Source: an uncultured Jannaschia sp. (lineage in GTDB: Bacteria; Pseudomonadota; Alphaproteobacteria; Rhodobacterales; Rhodobacteraceae). From it: a DNA stretch of 64,000 nt. A program made the position numbers and the translations under genes. Shown here one piece after another: positions 1 to 7,542 of the stretch. The notes beneath the pieces were generated by a model. The model saw nothing but the letters and a program-made list of their open reading frames with translations. It made no database searches and was not told the origin of the DNA. Every line of letters begins with the position of its first letter. Position 1 is the first letter of the stretch. The stretch is from the NCBI GenBank assembly GCA_947494145.1, contig CANLTZ010000006.1:146001-210000 (forward strand), in the 5' to 3' direction.

Positions 1-18
1 GACGTAATTTTTGGGCAT
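1..18 (-). CDS. Start of a gene cut by the window edge, product unknown
   Basis: An ATG at 18-16 on the minus strand is preceded by an AGGGGA Shine-Dalgarno at good spacing. The visible codons read MPKNYV before the window ends. It lies 11 bases downstream of the aminotransferase stop on the same strand, so it is probably the next gene of that operon. Six residues do not identify a family. Confidence 0.5.
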
Positions 19-29
19 CGAGGTCCCCT

Positions 30-1376
30 TCAAGCGGCTGCGAAACCGGCATCGAGTGCGCTGAGGATTGTGTCCGCGTCTCGCTCGGTCAGGACCAGAG
101 GGGGCGATAGGATTAGGTTGGGGCCCGAGACGCGGACCATCGCGCCCGCCTGATAGGCACCTTCCTGTACGCGGGCCGCGGTGTCGGGGTCGATGGGGGT
201 CTTGGTGGCGCGGTCGCTGACCATCTCGATCGCGGTCATCAGGCCGTGCCCGCCACGCACGTCGCCGATGATATCGTATCTGTCCATGAGCTTCTGGCAC
301 CCTTCGAAAAGCTGCGAGCCCCGCGTGGCGGCGTTTTCCACCACGTTCAGGCGCCGGGTTTCCGCAAGGCAGGCAAGTGCTGCGGCGGCGCCCACGGGGT
401 GGCCGGAATAGGTATAGCCATGGCCGATCTTTGCAGCAGGGTTGTCCTCGAATACCTCTACCATCTTCTGGCCCAGCATCAGCGCGCCGAAGGGGAAATA
501 GCCGTTGGTGATGGCTTTGGCGGTGGCCATCATGTCCGGCTGAATGCCCCAAAGCCGCGCACCGGACCAGGCACCGGTGCGGCCATAGGCGGTTATGACT
601 TCATCGGTGATCAGCAGGATGCCGTTACGGTCACAGATTTCCGCCACCATGGGGGCGAAAGACCGGTGCGGGGGGATGACACCGCCTGCGCCTAGGATGG
701 GCTCCATGATCATGGCGGCGATGGTGCCCGCGCCTTGGAACGCGATTTCGTCTTCCAACGCGGCGACGCAAAGCCGGGCCAGCTTCGCCGGGTCGGTTTC
801 ATTGAACGGGTTGCGGTAGGTATAGGGCGCAGGGATGTGGTGGCAGCCGGGCAGGAGGGGTTCATAGGCGGTGCGGAAATTGGCGTTGCCGTTGACGCTG
901 GCGCCGCCGAAATGGGTGCCGTGATAGCCTTTCTTGAGGCTTAGGAACTTGATCCGCCCGGGTTCCCCCCGCAGCTTGTGGTATTGGCGGGCGAGGCGCA
1001 GGGCCGTTTCCACCGAATCCGACCCGCCCGAGGTGAAGAAGGCGCGTTCCATCCCGTCGGGGGCAAAGAAGTCGCGCAGCTCATAGGAAAGTTCAATCGC
1101 CGCATCATTGGTGCTGCCGCGGAAGGTCGAGTAGTAGGGCAACGTGTCGAGTTGCGCTGCGATGGCGTCTTTTACCGGCTGGCAGGAAAAGCCCAGATTG
1201 ACGTTCCAAAGTCCGCCGACGCCGTCCACGACGGTGTGGCCGTCGATATCGGTGATGGTGACGCCACTGGCGCCTGTCACGATCTTGGGTGGGTTGTCGA
1301 TGCTATCCCGCGGCGACGTCATGGGGTGCCACATCAGCCGCCCGTTATGTTCCTTCAGAAAGTTGGAGTCTTTCAT
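30..1376 (-). CDS. Class III (omega-amino acid) PLP-dependent aminotransferase
   Basis: A 448-residue fold-type I aminotransferase. It should move an amino group between an omega-amino acid or amine and a keto acid such as pyruvate, in the cytoplasm. Visible family marks are the TSGGSDSVETALRLAR stretch near residue 120, the GYHG motif, the cofactor Asp in LLITDEVITAYGRTG, and the PLP lysine in ATAKAITNGYFPFGA. The reading frame is open further upstream, but the ATG at 1376 gives the usual length and overlaps the IclR stop as ATGA, so I start there. It shares an operon with the IclR-type regulator and perhaps the gene at the left edge. The true amino donor is unknown; taurine, beta-alanine and putrescine-type enzymes all look like this. 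Confidence 0.85.
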   Translation of the reverse strand: MKDSNFLKEHNGRLMWHPMTSPRDSIDNPPKIVTGASGVTITDIDGHTVVDGVGGLWNVNLGFSCQPVKDAIAAQLDTLPYYSTFRGSTNDAAIELSYELRDFFAPDGMERAFFTSGGSDSVETALRLARQYHKLRGEPGRIKFLSLKKGYHGTHFGGASVNGNANFRTAYEPLLPGCHHIPAPYTYRNPFNETDPAKLARLCVAALEDEIAFQGAGTIAAMIMEPILGAGGVIPPHRSFAPMVAEICDRNGILLITDEVITAYGRTGAWSGARLWGIQPDMMATAKAITNGYFPFGALMLGQKMVEVFEDNPAAKIGHGYTYSGHPVGAAAALACLAETRRLNVVENAATRGSQLFEGCQKLMDRYDIIGDVRGGHGLMTAIEMVSDRATKTPIDPDTAARVQEGAYQAGAMVRVSGPNLILSPPLVLTERDADTILSALDAGFAAA

Positions 1377-2176
1377 GGCGCGGGCTCCAATGCTGGGGCC
1401 AGGGTCTTTGCCCAGGCGGCATCGACGTGCTGTGGAATGGCGCCGCCCCAATTGTGGGTGATGTCGCGGCTTGCGATGGTGAGATGCTGGCAGATGGCGT
1501 GTTCAAGCGATGGTGTCACCCGGCTTGCCACGCTCGCCACCGAGACGGCGCCCGCAAAGCCCCCGGTCTGATCGAAGATCGGGGCGGACATGCTGTGGAT
1601 CTCGGCCTCGAAACTACCGTCGGAGCGGGCGAAACCCGTGTCGCGCGCGGTTTGGATCAGGGCGTCCAGTTCGGCGGGGGTTCTGACCGTCTGCGCGGTG
1701 AAGGGGTGCAGGTCGGTGCAGGCCGCATCGCGCAGGGCTGTCGGCCCGAAGGCTAAAGCGCACAGACCCGACGCCGTGGCGTGCAGCGGGAAGGTCCGGA
1801 TGTCGATGATGGCCCGGATGCTGTGTCGGGGGGCTTCGCAAGCCGCCAAGGCAAAGAGCGTGGTGCCCGATAGGACGGAGACATGGCAGGTCTCTCCCGT
1901 GGCATCGGCAAGGGCGGCCAGCGCAGGTTCCGCCCCTGATTTGCGCGGCACCGTACTTTCCCGGATCTGCGCCAATTGCAGCAGGGCGGGGCCCAGGCGG
2001 TATTGCTTGGTTATCGGATTTTGTTCAACGAAACCGGCCGCTTCCAACGTTTGCAGGTGGCGGTAGGTGGTGGCCTTGTCGCGACCTGCGATGCGGCAGA
2101 GCTGGGTCAGCCCGATTTCGGGACGGGCGGTTGTGAAGTGGCCCAGAAGCGCGAGCGTGTTGGCGGCGGAAGACAT
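1373..2176 (-). CDS. IclR-family transcriptional regulator
   Basis: A 267-residue IclR regulator. The N-terminal winged helix-turn-helix (about residues 1-65: ANTLALLGHF, then GRDKATTYRHLQTLEAAGFV) is followed by the IclR effector domain. The frame stays open to a TTG at 2251, but the ATG at 2176 gives the standard family length and places the domain correctly. The gene overlaps the aminotransferase by ATGA and diverges from the tct transporter, so it probably controls both. A perfect inverted repeat in the intergenic region is a plausible operator. The effector is likely the transported carboxylate or a breakdown product, which cannot be read from sequence. Confidence 0.85.
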   Translation of the reverse strand: MSSAANTLALLGHFTTARPEIGLTQLCRIAGRDKATTYRHLQTLEAAGFVEQNPITKQYRLGPALLQLAQIRESTVPRKSGAEPALAALADATGETCHVSVLSGTTLFALAACEAPRHSIRAIIDIRTFPLHATASGLCALAFGPTALRDAACTDLHPFTAQTVRTPAELDALIQTARDTGFARSDGSFEAEIHSMSAPIFDQTGGFAGAVSVASVASRVTPSLEHAICQHLTIASRDITHNWGGAIPQHVDAAWAKTLAPALEPAP

Positions 2177-2257
2177 GGCGCGGAGCCTGATTGCTGGGGA
2201 AATCTCGAAAAAATTTGACAGGTGTTCATTAACAAGGCAACCTTTTTTCAAAACAAC

Positions 2258-2274
2258 GGTTCATTATTTGAACC
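2258..2274. promoter_or_regulatory. Candidate IclR operator (perfect palindrome)
   Basis: GGTTCA, five bases, TGAACC: a perfect 6-bp inverted repeat starting 33 bases before the tctC ATG, in the region divergent with the IclR gene. A smaller repeat, TGTT-CATT-AACA, lies at 2223-2234. IclR proteins often bind palindromes of this size. Assignment to this regulator is inference from position. Confidence 0.5.
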
Positions 2275-2290
2275 AATCAGGGAGAGTGAC

Positions 2291-3235
2291 ATGCATGTAT
2301 CGACCAAGATGGCGGGTATGCTGGCGATTACCATGGCGGCCCTGACCGGGGCGGCTGCGGCGGAATACCCCGAAAAGCCGGTTGAATTCGTGGTGCCCTG
2401 GCCGCCCGGCGATCTGGAAGACGTGCTGACCCGCATGATCGCCGAAGATTTCCAGACGGAATATGGCGTGCCCGCTGCGGTCGTGAACAGGCCCGGCGGG
2501 GGCGGCGGGCCCTTCCCGGGCGCTGTCGAAGTGGCCAACGCGCCCGCCGATGGCTATACGATCGGGTCGTTCATTATCGCCATTCCGGTGGTCGGGCCCC
2601 AGATCGGCATTCCCGACCTGAACCCCGACCCCTTCGTGCCGTTGGGCAATTTCCTGACCTATCCCTTCGTGATCGCGGCGGGCGCCAACGCACCCTATCA
2701 GGACATGGCGGGCCTGGCTGCCCATGCCGCGGAAAATGACGTGGTGTTGGGCCACTTCGGCGCGCCGTTGGTGCCCACGCAGGTGACCTTCGGTCTGGCT
2801 AGGGAAATGGGCTTCGCTTTCGCTTCCGATGCGGCCTTCGATGCGCTGGATTGCAATACGCTCGCCTCGGGCGATGTGGACGTGATTAACACGACGCTGC
2901 AACTGATCCTGCCCTGTCTGGATGACGTGAAGGTCCTGGCCTCCATCGGGTCGCAGCGTATTCCGCTCACACCCGACGCCCCCACCGTGGCCGAGTTGGC
3001 GCCCGATCTTGACGTTGCACTGTGGAACGGGCTGTTCGTGCACAAGGACACGCCTCAGGACGTGCGCGACAGGATCATCGCAGTGGCTGAAAAGACTGTG
3101 ACGTCCGAGCGCGCCCAGACCCTGGCCGCTCAAACGGGTGCGACCGTCTATTGGCAGCCCGCCGACGAAGTCGTGGCGCAGATCACGAAGGATATCGAGA
3201 CGATGGCCCGCATTGGGGCCATGTTGGCGGAGTAA
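2291..3235 (+). CDS. tctC: Tripartite tricarboxylate transporter substrate-binding protein (TctC family)
   Basis: A 314-residue periplasmic binding protein of the Bug/TctC family, delivering a carboxylate to the TctAB membrane pair. A signal peptide runs to about residue 24 (hydrophobic core ending GAAAA before EYPEKP). The mature N-terminus reads YPEKPVEFVVPWPPGD, the family's hallmark first strand and loop, and NRPGGGGG follows about 40 residues later. I use the ATG at 2291 because GGGAGAG sits just upstream; the longer open frame would put about 23 residues before the signal peptide. It is first in an operon with tctB, tctA and a UPF0261 gene. The ligand is unknown. Confidence 0.9.
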   Translation: MHVSTKMAGMLAITMAALTGAAAAEYPEKPVEFVVPWPPGDLEDVLTRMIAEDFQTEYGVPAAVVNRPGGGGGPFPGAVEVANAPADGYTIGSFIIAIPVVGPQIGIPDLNPDPFVPLGNFLTYPFVIAAGANAPYQDMAGLAAHAAENDVVLGHFGAPLVPTQVTFGLAREMGFAFASDAAFDALDCNTLASGDVDVINTTLQLILPCLDDVKVLASIGSQRIPLTPDAPTVAELAPDLDVALWNGLFVHKDTPQDVRDRIIAVAEKTVTSERAQTLAAQTGATVYWQPADEVVAQITKDIETMARIGAMLAE

Positions 3236-3266
3236 CGCTGCTGCGCGTCGCAGAAGGGGCCGGGCC

Positions 3267-3806
3267 ATGTCGCGTGCGAAGACGTTGCAATCCCTTTTCA
3301 AGCGTTACCGTCGGCCCGGCGATATCGTGTTTGCCTGGGTCGCGCTGATCGGGTCGCTTCTGCTGCTGTCACAGATCGCCGCTCAGACGGAATGGCGCGG
3401 CGGTGCTAAATGGCCCGCGCAGCCGCGCTTCTGGCCCGCCGTGTCGCTGACGGGGATGGCCGGGTTCGCGGCGCTGCATCTTCTGGGCTCTGCCCTGTCG
3501 GAGCGGATCGAGGGGCGCTGGTCCGAGGTCCGGCTGTGGCTGTCATCGTTGGAATATGCGGGCTGGTTCGTCGGATATGCGGCGCTTGTGCCAATTGCAG
3601 GTTATCTGCCGACAACGGTGCTGTTCGCTATGCTTCTAACCTTCCGGGCCGGTTATCGCAGCGCTGCGGCGCTTGGGGCGGCGGCGGGCAGTGCGGTGGT
3701 CATCGTCTTGCTGTTCAAAAGCTTCCTGCAAGTGAAGCTGCCCGGCGGCCAGATCTATGAGGTGCTGCCCGATGGGCTGCGGCAATTCATGCTGACCTAT
3801 TTCTGA
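3267..3806 (+). CDS. tctB: Tripartite tricarboxylate transporter small membrane subunit (TctB family)
   Basis: A 179-residue membrane protein with about four hydrophobic segments: IVFAWVALIGSLLLL, the FWPAVSLTGMAGFAALHLL region, WFVGYAALVPIAGYLPTTVLF and a C-terminal one. The length, topology and place between tctC and tctA match the TctB small subunit. The start at 3267 follows AGAAGGGG; upstream codons in the same frame read through the end of tctC and are arginine-rich, so they are not part of the gene. TctB families are poorly conserved, so context carries much of this call. Confidence 0.8.
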   Translation: MSRAKTLQSLFKRYRRPGDIVFAWVALIGSLLLLSQIAAQTEWRGGAKWPAQPRFWPAVSLTGMAGFAALHLLGSALSERIEGRWSEVRLWLSSLEYAGWFVGYAALVPIAGYLPTTVLFAMLLTFRAGYRSAAALGAAAGSAVVIVLLFKSFLQVKLPGGQIYEVLPDGLRQFMLTYF

Positions 3807-3819
3807 TCGGAGCGCGGGG

Positions 3820-5337
3820 ATGGAGGATCTGCTTGCCGGGGCCATGATGCTGGCCCGATGGGACGTGCTGGCGGCTTTGCTGGTCGGCTCCATCGGTGGG
3901 GTCATCATTGGCGCCATTCCCGGCGTCGGCCCGGCTGTCGCCATCGCCATCCTGCTACCTGCCACCTTTGCTTTCGATCCCATCGTGGGGCTGACGCTGC
4001 TTTTGGGGATTTACGGCTCATCCATGTATGGCGGCGCGATCCCGGCGGTGTTGATCAACACGCCCGGCACGGCGGTCAACGCTCTGACTTCCTATGATGG
4101 CTACCCGATGACGCAGGCGGGCGAGGCGCACCGCGCGGTGTCGCTGGCCTATTCCGCGTCATTCTGGGGCGGCATGTTCGGCATTTTGTGCCTGATCCTG
4201 CTGTCCCCGGTGTTGGCCGTCATCGCGCCCATGTTCGGCAGCCGGGAAATCTTCTTGGCCGCACTTCTGGGCATTATCTTGGTGATCCTGGCCCATCGCG
4301 GACAGATCTTCGCGGCCGGGATGCTGGCAATGTTCGGCATCTTCTTGCAGACCATCGGGCTGGACGCGGTCACCTACACGCAGCGCTACACATTCGGGCT
4401 TAGCTTTCTGAGTTCAGGTGTGAACCTGATCGTGGTGGTGTTGGGGCTATTCGCGTTGAGCCAAGCCTTCTTCCTGCTGACCGCGCCCGATGAAAGCCCT
4501 GACGCAAAGCCCATCAAGGGCCGCATGAGCGCCGGTCTGAAAGAGCTGATGGGCCACAAGCGCGTCGCTACGGTAGCGTCCGGTTTCGGTGTGGTCCTGG
4601 GCATGATCCCTGGTACGGGCGAGTTCACGGCGCAGTTCATGAGCTATACCTACGCGCAGAAGACCTCCAAAACGCCGGAAAGGTTCGGCAAGGGCGCGCC
4701 CGAAGGGCTGATCGCGTCCGAGGCGGCCAACAATGCCGTGCCCGCCGCCGCCATGATCCCGTTGTTGGCGCTCGGCATTCCGGGTGAGGCGCTCACGGCG
4801 ATGATGTTGTCGGTCTTCTACGTCCACAACGTCATCCCCGGGCCGCAGCTTTTTCAGAACGATATCGACCTGGTCTATGGCCTCTATTTCGCGTTGATCG
4901 CGCTCAATGTGATCGTGATGGTCTTCCTGCTGTTCTCGACCAACCTGCTGACGCGGATCATCCGCATCCCGACGCGGTTTCTGGGCGTGATGATCCTGAT
5001 CTTGTCTTTTGTGGGCGTCTATTCCCTGCGCAATTCGCTGACCGATTGTATGATCGCGGCGGGGTTTGGGGTGTTGGGGCTGGTGTTGAAGCGGCTGAAC
5101 CTGCCCATCGTGCCGATTATCCTGGGCATGGTTCTAGGCGGGATCATGGAGGTGAAACTCCGCTCGGCCCTGCCGCGGCTCAACACGCCGTTGGATATGA
5201 TCGACCGGCCCATCGCGGCCATCCTGTTTGCGATGATCCTGCTGGTGGTGGCGCTGCACATCCGCGCGTTGCTGGGCGAATTGCGCAACCATAATGCGGG
5301 CGGGGATCACGATTTGCACGACAGTCAGATGCGATAG
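3820..5337 (+). CDS. tctA: Tripartite tricarboxylate transporter large permease (TctA family)
   Basis: A 505-residue polytopic inner-membrane protein forming the ion-coupled carboxylate channel. It shows the TctA signatures: GAIPGVGPAVAIAILLP near residue 30, YGSSMYGGAIPAVLINTPGT near residue 65, and a second copy-like GMIPGTGEFTAQF near residue 260 with EAANNAVPAAAMIPLLALGIPG soon after. About ten or more hydrophobic segments follow the usual TctA plan, and the length is typical. The gene starts 13 bases after the tctB stop and is followed after 8 bases by the UPF0261 gene, so all four are very likely one transcript. Confidence 0.92.
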   Translation: MEDLLAGAMMLARWDVLAALLVGSIGGVIIGAIPGVGPAVAIAILLPATFAFDPIVGLTLLLGIYGSSMYGGAIPAVLINTPGTAVNALTSYDGYPMTQAGEAHRAVSLAYSASFWGGMFGILCLILLSPVLAVIAPMFGSREIFLAALLGIILVILAHRGQIFAAGMLAMFGIFLQTIGLDAVTYTQRYTFGLSFLSSGVNLIVVVLGLFALSQAFFLLTAPDESPDAKPIKGRMSAGLKELMGHKRVATVASGFGVVLGMIPGTGEFTAQFMSYTYAQKTSKTPERFGKGAPEGLIASEAANNAVPAAAMIPLLALGIPGEALTAMMLSVFYVHNVIPGPQLFQNDIDLVYGLYFALIALNVIVMVFLLFSTNLLTRIIRIPTRFLGVMILILSFVGVYSLRNSLTDCMIAAGFGVLGLVLKRLNLPIVPIILGMVLGGIMEVKLRSALPRLNTPLDMIDRPIAAILFAMILLVVALHIRALLGELRNHNAGGDHDLHDSQMR

Positions 5338-5345
5338 GGGGCGCC

Positions 5346-6578
5346 ATGGCGGACAAGACCATTCTGGTGGTCGGCACCTACGACACCAAGGACGATGAGT
5401 TGGGCTTCCTGGCGCGTGTGATCCGCGAACAAGGTGGCCGGGTCGTGACCATGGACGTGTCCGTGTTGGGTGAGCCTTCGGTGCCCACGGATTATTCCAA
5501 GCACGACGTGGCCAAGGAAGGCGGGGCGTCGATTGCAGAGGCGAAGGCCGCGGGTGACGAGAACCATGCCATGCAGATCATGGCGCGCGGGGCGGCGCTG
5601 CTGGCGGCGCGGCTTTATGCGGAAAGTGTCTTCGACGGCGTCATTGCGCTGGGCGGCACCATGGGCACCGATTTGGCGCTGGATGTCTGCGCGGCGTTGC
5701 CCTTGGGGGCGCCGAAATACGTGGTTTCCACCGTCTCGTTTTCGCCGCTCATCCCGGCGGAACGGTTGGCCGCGGATATCCAGATGATCCTGTGGGCCGG
5801 GGGGCTTTACGGGCTGAACGCTGTCTGCAAGGCGTCGCTGTCCCAGGCTGCGGGCGCGGTGCTTGGGGCGGCACGGGCGGTGCAGTTGCCGGACCCGGAC
5901 AAGCCGTTGATTGGGATGACGTCGCTGGGTACCTCGGCTTTGAAATACGTGGTGCCTTTGAAGCCCGCCCTGGAAGAACGGGGCTTCGAAGTGGCCGTCT
6001 TCCATGCCACCGGAATGGGCGGGCGCGCCTTTGAAAGCCTTGCGGCCAAGGGCGCCTTTGCATGCGTTTTCGATTTCTGCACCCAGGAATTGGGAAACCA
6101 TATCCACGGCTCCAACATCTCGGCGGGGGTGGATCGGTTAACCAATGCGGGGCTGACCGGAACGCCTCAGATCGTGGCACCCGGCTGCTATGACCTGGTC
6201 GATATCGTGGGCTGGCAGCAGGTGCCCGACAAATGGGTGAACCATCCCCACCGTGCCCATAACCGGTTGTTGAGCTCGATCGTGCTGAACCAAGAAGAGC
6301 GGCGACACTTGGCGCGTGCCCATTCCAAGCAATTGGCGACGGCCAAGGGCCCGGTCGCGCTTTTGCTGCCGGAAGATGGCCTGGGTGAATGGGATCGGGA
6401 AGGGGCGGATTTGCATGACCGCACAGGGTTGCAAGCGTTTCTGGAGGAGCTTCGCGCAACGTTGCCTGCGAATGTAACGGCCCACCCGGTCGCGGGGCAC
6501 ATCAATGATGCAATCTTCGCGGAGGCCGCGTTGGGCATCTTCGATGCGTGGCGTGCTGCGGGGGTTGTGAAGGGCTAA
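5346..6578 (+). CDS. Tm-1-like ATP-binding domain protein (UPF0261)
   Basis: A 410-residue protein of the UPF0261/Tm-1-like family. It starts TILVVGTYDTKDDELGFLARV, the first strand and loop of that family. The middle carries GVIALGGTMGTDLALDV and the C-terminal part contains PGCYDLVDIVGW and the conserved HNRLLSSIVLN segment. Family members bind nucleotide; the bacterial metabolic role is not established. They are often found beside a TIM-barrel partner, which is absent here. Position just after tctCBA suggests action on the imported compound, but this is inference. Confidence 0.8.
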   Translation: MADKTILVVGTYDTKDDELGFLARVIREQGGRVVTMDVSVLGEPSVPTDYSKHDVAKEGGASIAEAKAAGDENHAMQIMARGAALLAARLYAESVFDGVIALGGTMGTDLALDVCAALPLGAPKYVVSTVSFSPLIPAERLAADIQMILWAGGLYGLNAVCKASLSQAAGAVLGAARAVQLPDPDKPLIGMTSLGTSALKYVVPLKPALEERGFEVAVFHATGMGGRAFESLAAKGAFACVFDFCTQELGNHIHGSNISAGVDRLTNAGLTGTPQIVAPGCYDLVDIVGWQQVPDKWVNHPHRAHNRLLSSIVLNQEERRHLARAHSKQLATAKGPVALLLPEDGLGEWDREGADLHDRTGLQAFLEELRATLPANVTAHPVAGHINDAIFAEAALGIFDAWRAAGVVKG

Positions 6579-6581
6579 GGT

Positions 6582-6606
6582 CCCTATTCGCCACGATGCG
6601 AAAGGG
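6582..6606. terminator. Weak hairpin between convergent genes
   Basis: CCCT-(A)-TTCGC pairs with GCGAA-AGGG across a six-base loop, in the 30-base gap between two convergent stops. There is no clear T-tract on either strand, so a role as a two-way terminator is only possible. Confidence 0.3.
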
Positions 6607-6608
6607 TC

Positions 6609-7046
6609 TTACTCTGCCGCGCCGGGGTCTAGCATGGCGAGCAGGTCCAGGAGCTGCTCATAATTCTCCTCCCCCAAAGTGGCCTTGAAGCCGGCGACGA
6701 TCTGCGCGGCTTGGGTGCGGTGGTCGTCGATGATCTTCTGGCCGTCTGCCGTGATGGCGATAAGCTGGCGCCGCCGATCCCCCTCGTCGCGGGTCTGAGT
6801 GATCAGCCCCTTCTTGCGCATGGTCGTCGCGATACGGGTCAGGCTTGGGAATAGCAGGCTCGCCCGATCGGCCAGGGTCGATGTATCCAGCGAGCCGTAT
6901 TCCGACAGAACCCGCAGAACGCGCCATTGCTGCTCTGTGATGCCGGTTTCGGTCAACATGTCTCGGATGGGCGCCATGACGCCTTCGCGCGCGCGGATAA
7001 GCGCGATGGGCAGGGACCGCGTGGTGGAGGGAAGGTCGTTCGTCAT
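6609..7046 (-). CDS. hpaR: MarR-family repressor of homoprotocatechuate degradation (HpaR-like)
   Basis: A 145-residue MarR winged-helix regulator. It shows the ITEQQWRVLRVLSEYGSLDTSTLADRA region (helix-turn-helix, about residues 35-65), the wing with RDEGDRRRQLIAIT (the MarR D-x-R motif), and a C-terminal dimerisation helix. The N-terminal RSLPIALIRAREGVMAPIR stretch resembles known HpaR proteins. It diverges from hpaF and the hpa operon, exactly where HpaR normally sits. HpaR represses its operon and is relieved by hydroxylated phenylacetates; here that is inferred from homology and position. A palindrome next to the hpaF start is a candidate binding site. Confidence 0.85.
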   Translation of the reverse strand: MTNDLPSTTRSLPIALIRAREGVMAPIRDMLTETGITEQQWRVLRVLSEYGSLDTSTLADRASLLFPSLTRIATTMRKKGLITQTRDEGDRRRQLIAITADGQKIIDDHRTQAAQIVAGFKATLGEENYEQLLDLLAMLDPGAAE

Positions 7047-7095
7047 GTCCGTCTCGGCTTGCGCGTTTTTGGCCGTATCCGGCCCTTGGGTGGCC

Positions 7096-7145
7096 TTGAC
7101 AATGAGGCTGTCATTTACTTAACCTCACAACAATTAACATGTTAA
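7096..7145 (+). promoter_or_regulatory. hpa operon promoter region with candidate HpaR palindrome
   Basis: TTGACA at 7096-7101 is a good -35 candidate; no clear -10 lies at ideal spacing. TTAACATGTTAA at 7134-7145 is a perfect 12-bp palindrome ending 7 bases before the hpaF ATG. Its place suits a MarR-type repressor that blocks initiation or early elongation. The region is AT-rich compared with its flanks. Confidence 0.45.
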
Positions 7146-7152
7146 CGAAAAG

Positions 7153-7542
7153 ATGCCTCACTTTCACATCGAGTATTCGGCCAATCTGGAAGACCTGATG
7201 GATTTCGCCCAGCTTTGCGAAGTCATCCGGGCCGAAGCCGCGGCTATCGATACGTTCTCGATGCCTGGCATTCGGGTACGGGCGACGCGGGTGGATCACT
7301 ACGCGATCGCCGACGGGAACCCGAAGCACGGCTTCATCGACCTGTCCGTCCGCTTGCGCGAAGGCCGGGCGGACGATGTGAAATCGGACGCGATCCAGCG
7401 CATCTTCGAAGTGTTGCACGCCTTTGCGGCCCCGGCCATGGCACGCCATTCCATCGCGATTTCGGCCGAGATGCGGGACATCGACGCCGCGCTATCACCC
7501 AAGGCGGGCACGATCCGCGACCATTTGGGAGACAGGGGATGA
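7153..7542 (+). CDS. hpaF: 5-carboxymethyl-2-hydroxymuconate delta-isomerase (HpaF-like)
   Basis: A 129-residue tautomerase-superfamily protein that isomerises 5-carboxymethyl-2-hydroxymuconate in homoprotocatechuate breakdown. It begins M-P-H-F-H-I-E-Y, so removal of Met exposes the catalytic Pro1 of the family. The body has the repeated beta-alpha-beta pattern of the CHMI trimer, including the HGFIDLSVRLREGR strand-helix. Length matches the E. coli enzyme (about 126). It is the first gene of the operon and overlaps hpaE by ATGA. Confidence 0.88.
   Translation: MPHFHIEYSANLEDLMDFAQLCEVIRAEAAAIDTFSMPGIRVRATRVDHYAIADGNPKHGFIDLSVRLREGRADDVKSDAIQRIFEVLHAFAAPAMARHSIAISAEMRDIDAALSPKAGTIRDHLGDRG

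Noticed and set aside
5325..6107. Long open frames opposite the UPF0261 gene
   Set aside because: They are antisense shadows typical of GC-rich DNA, rich in His, Arg, Gln and Pro, without a ribosome-binding site or known motif.
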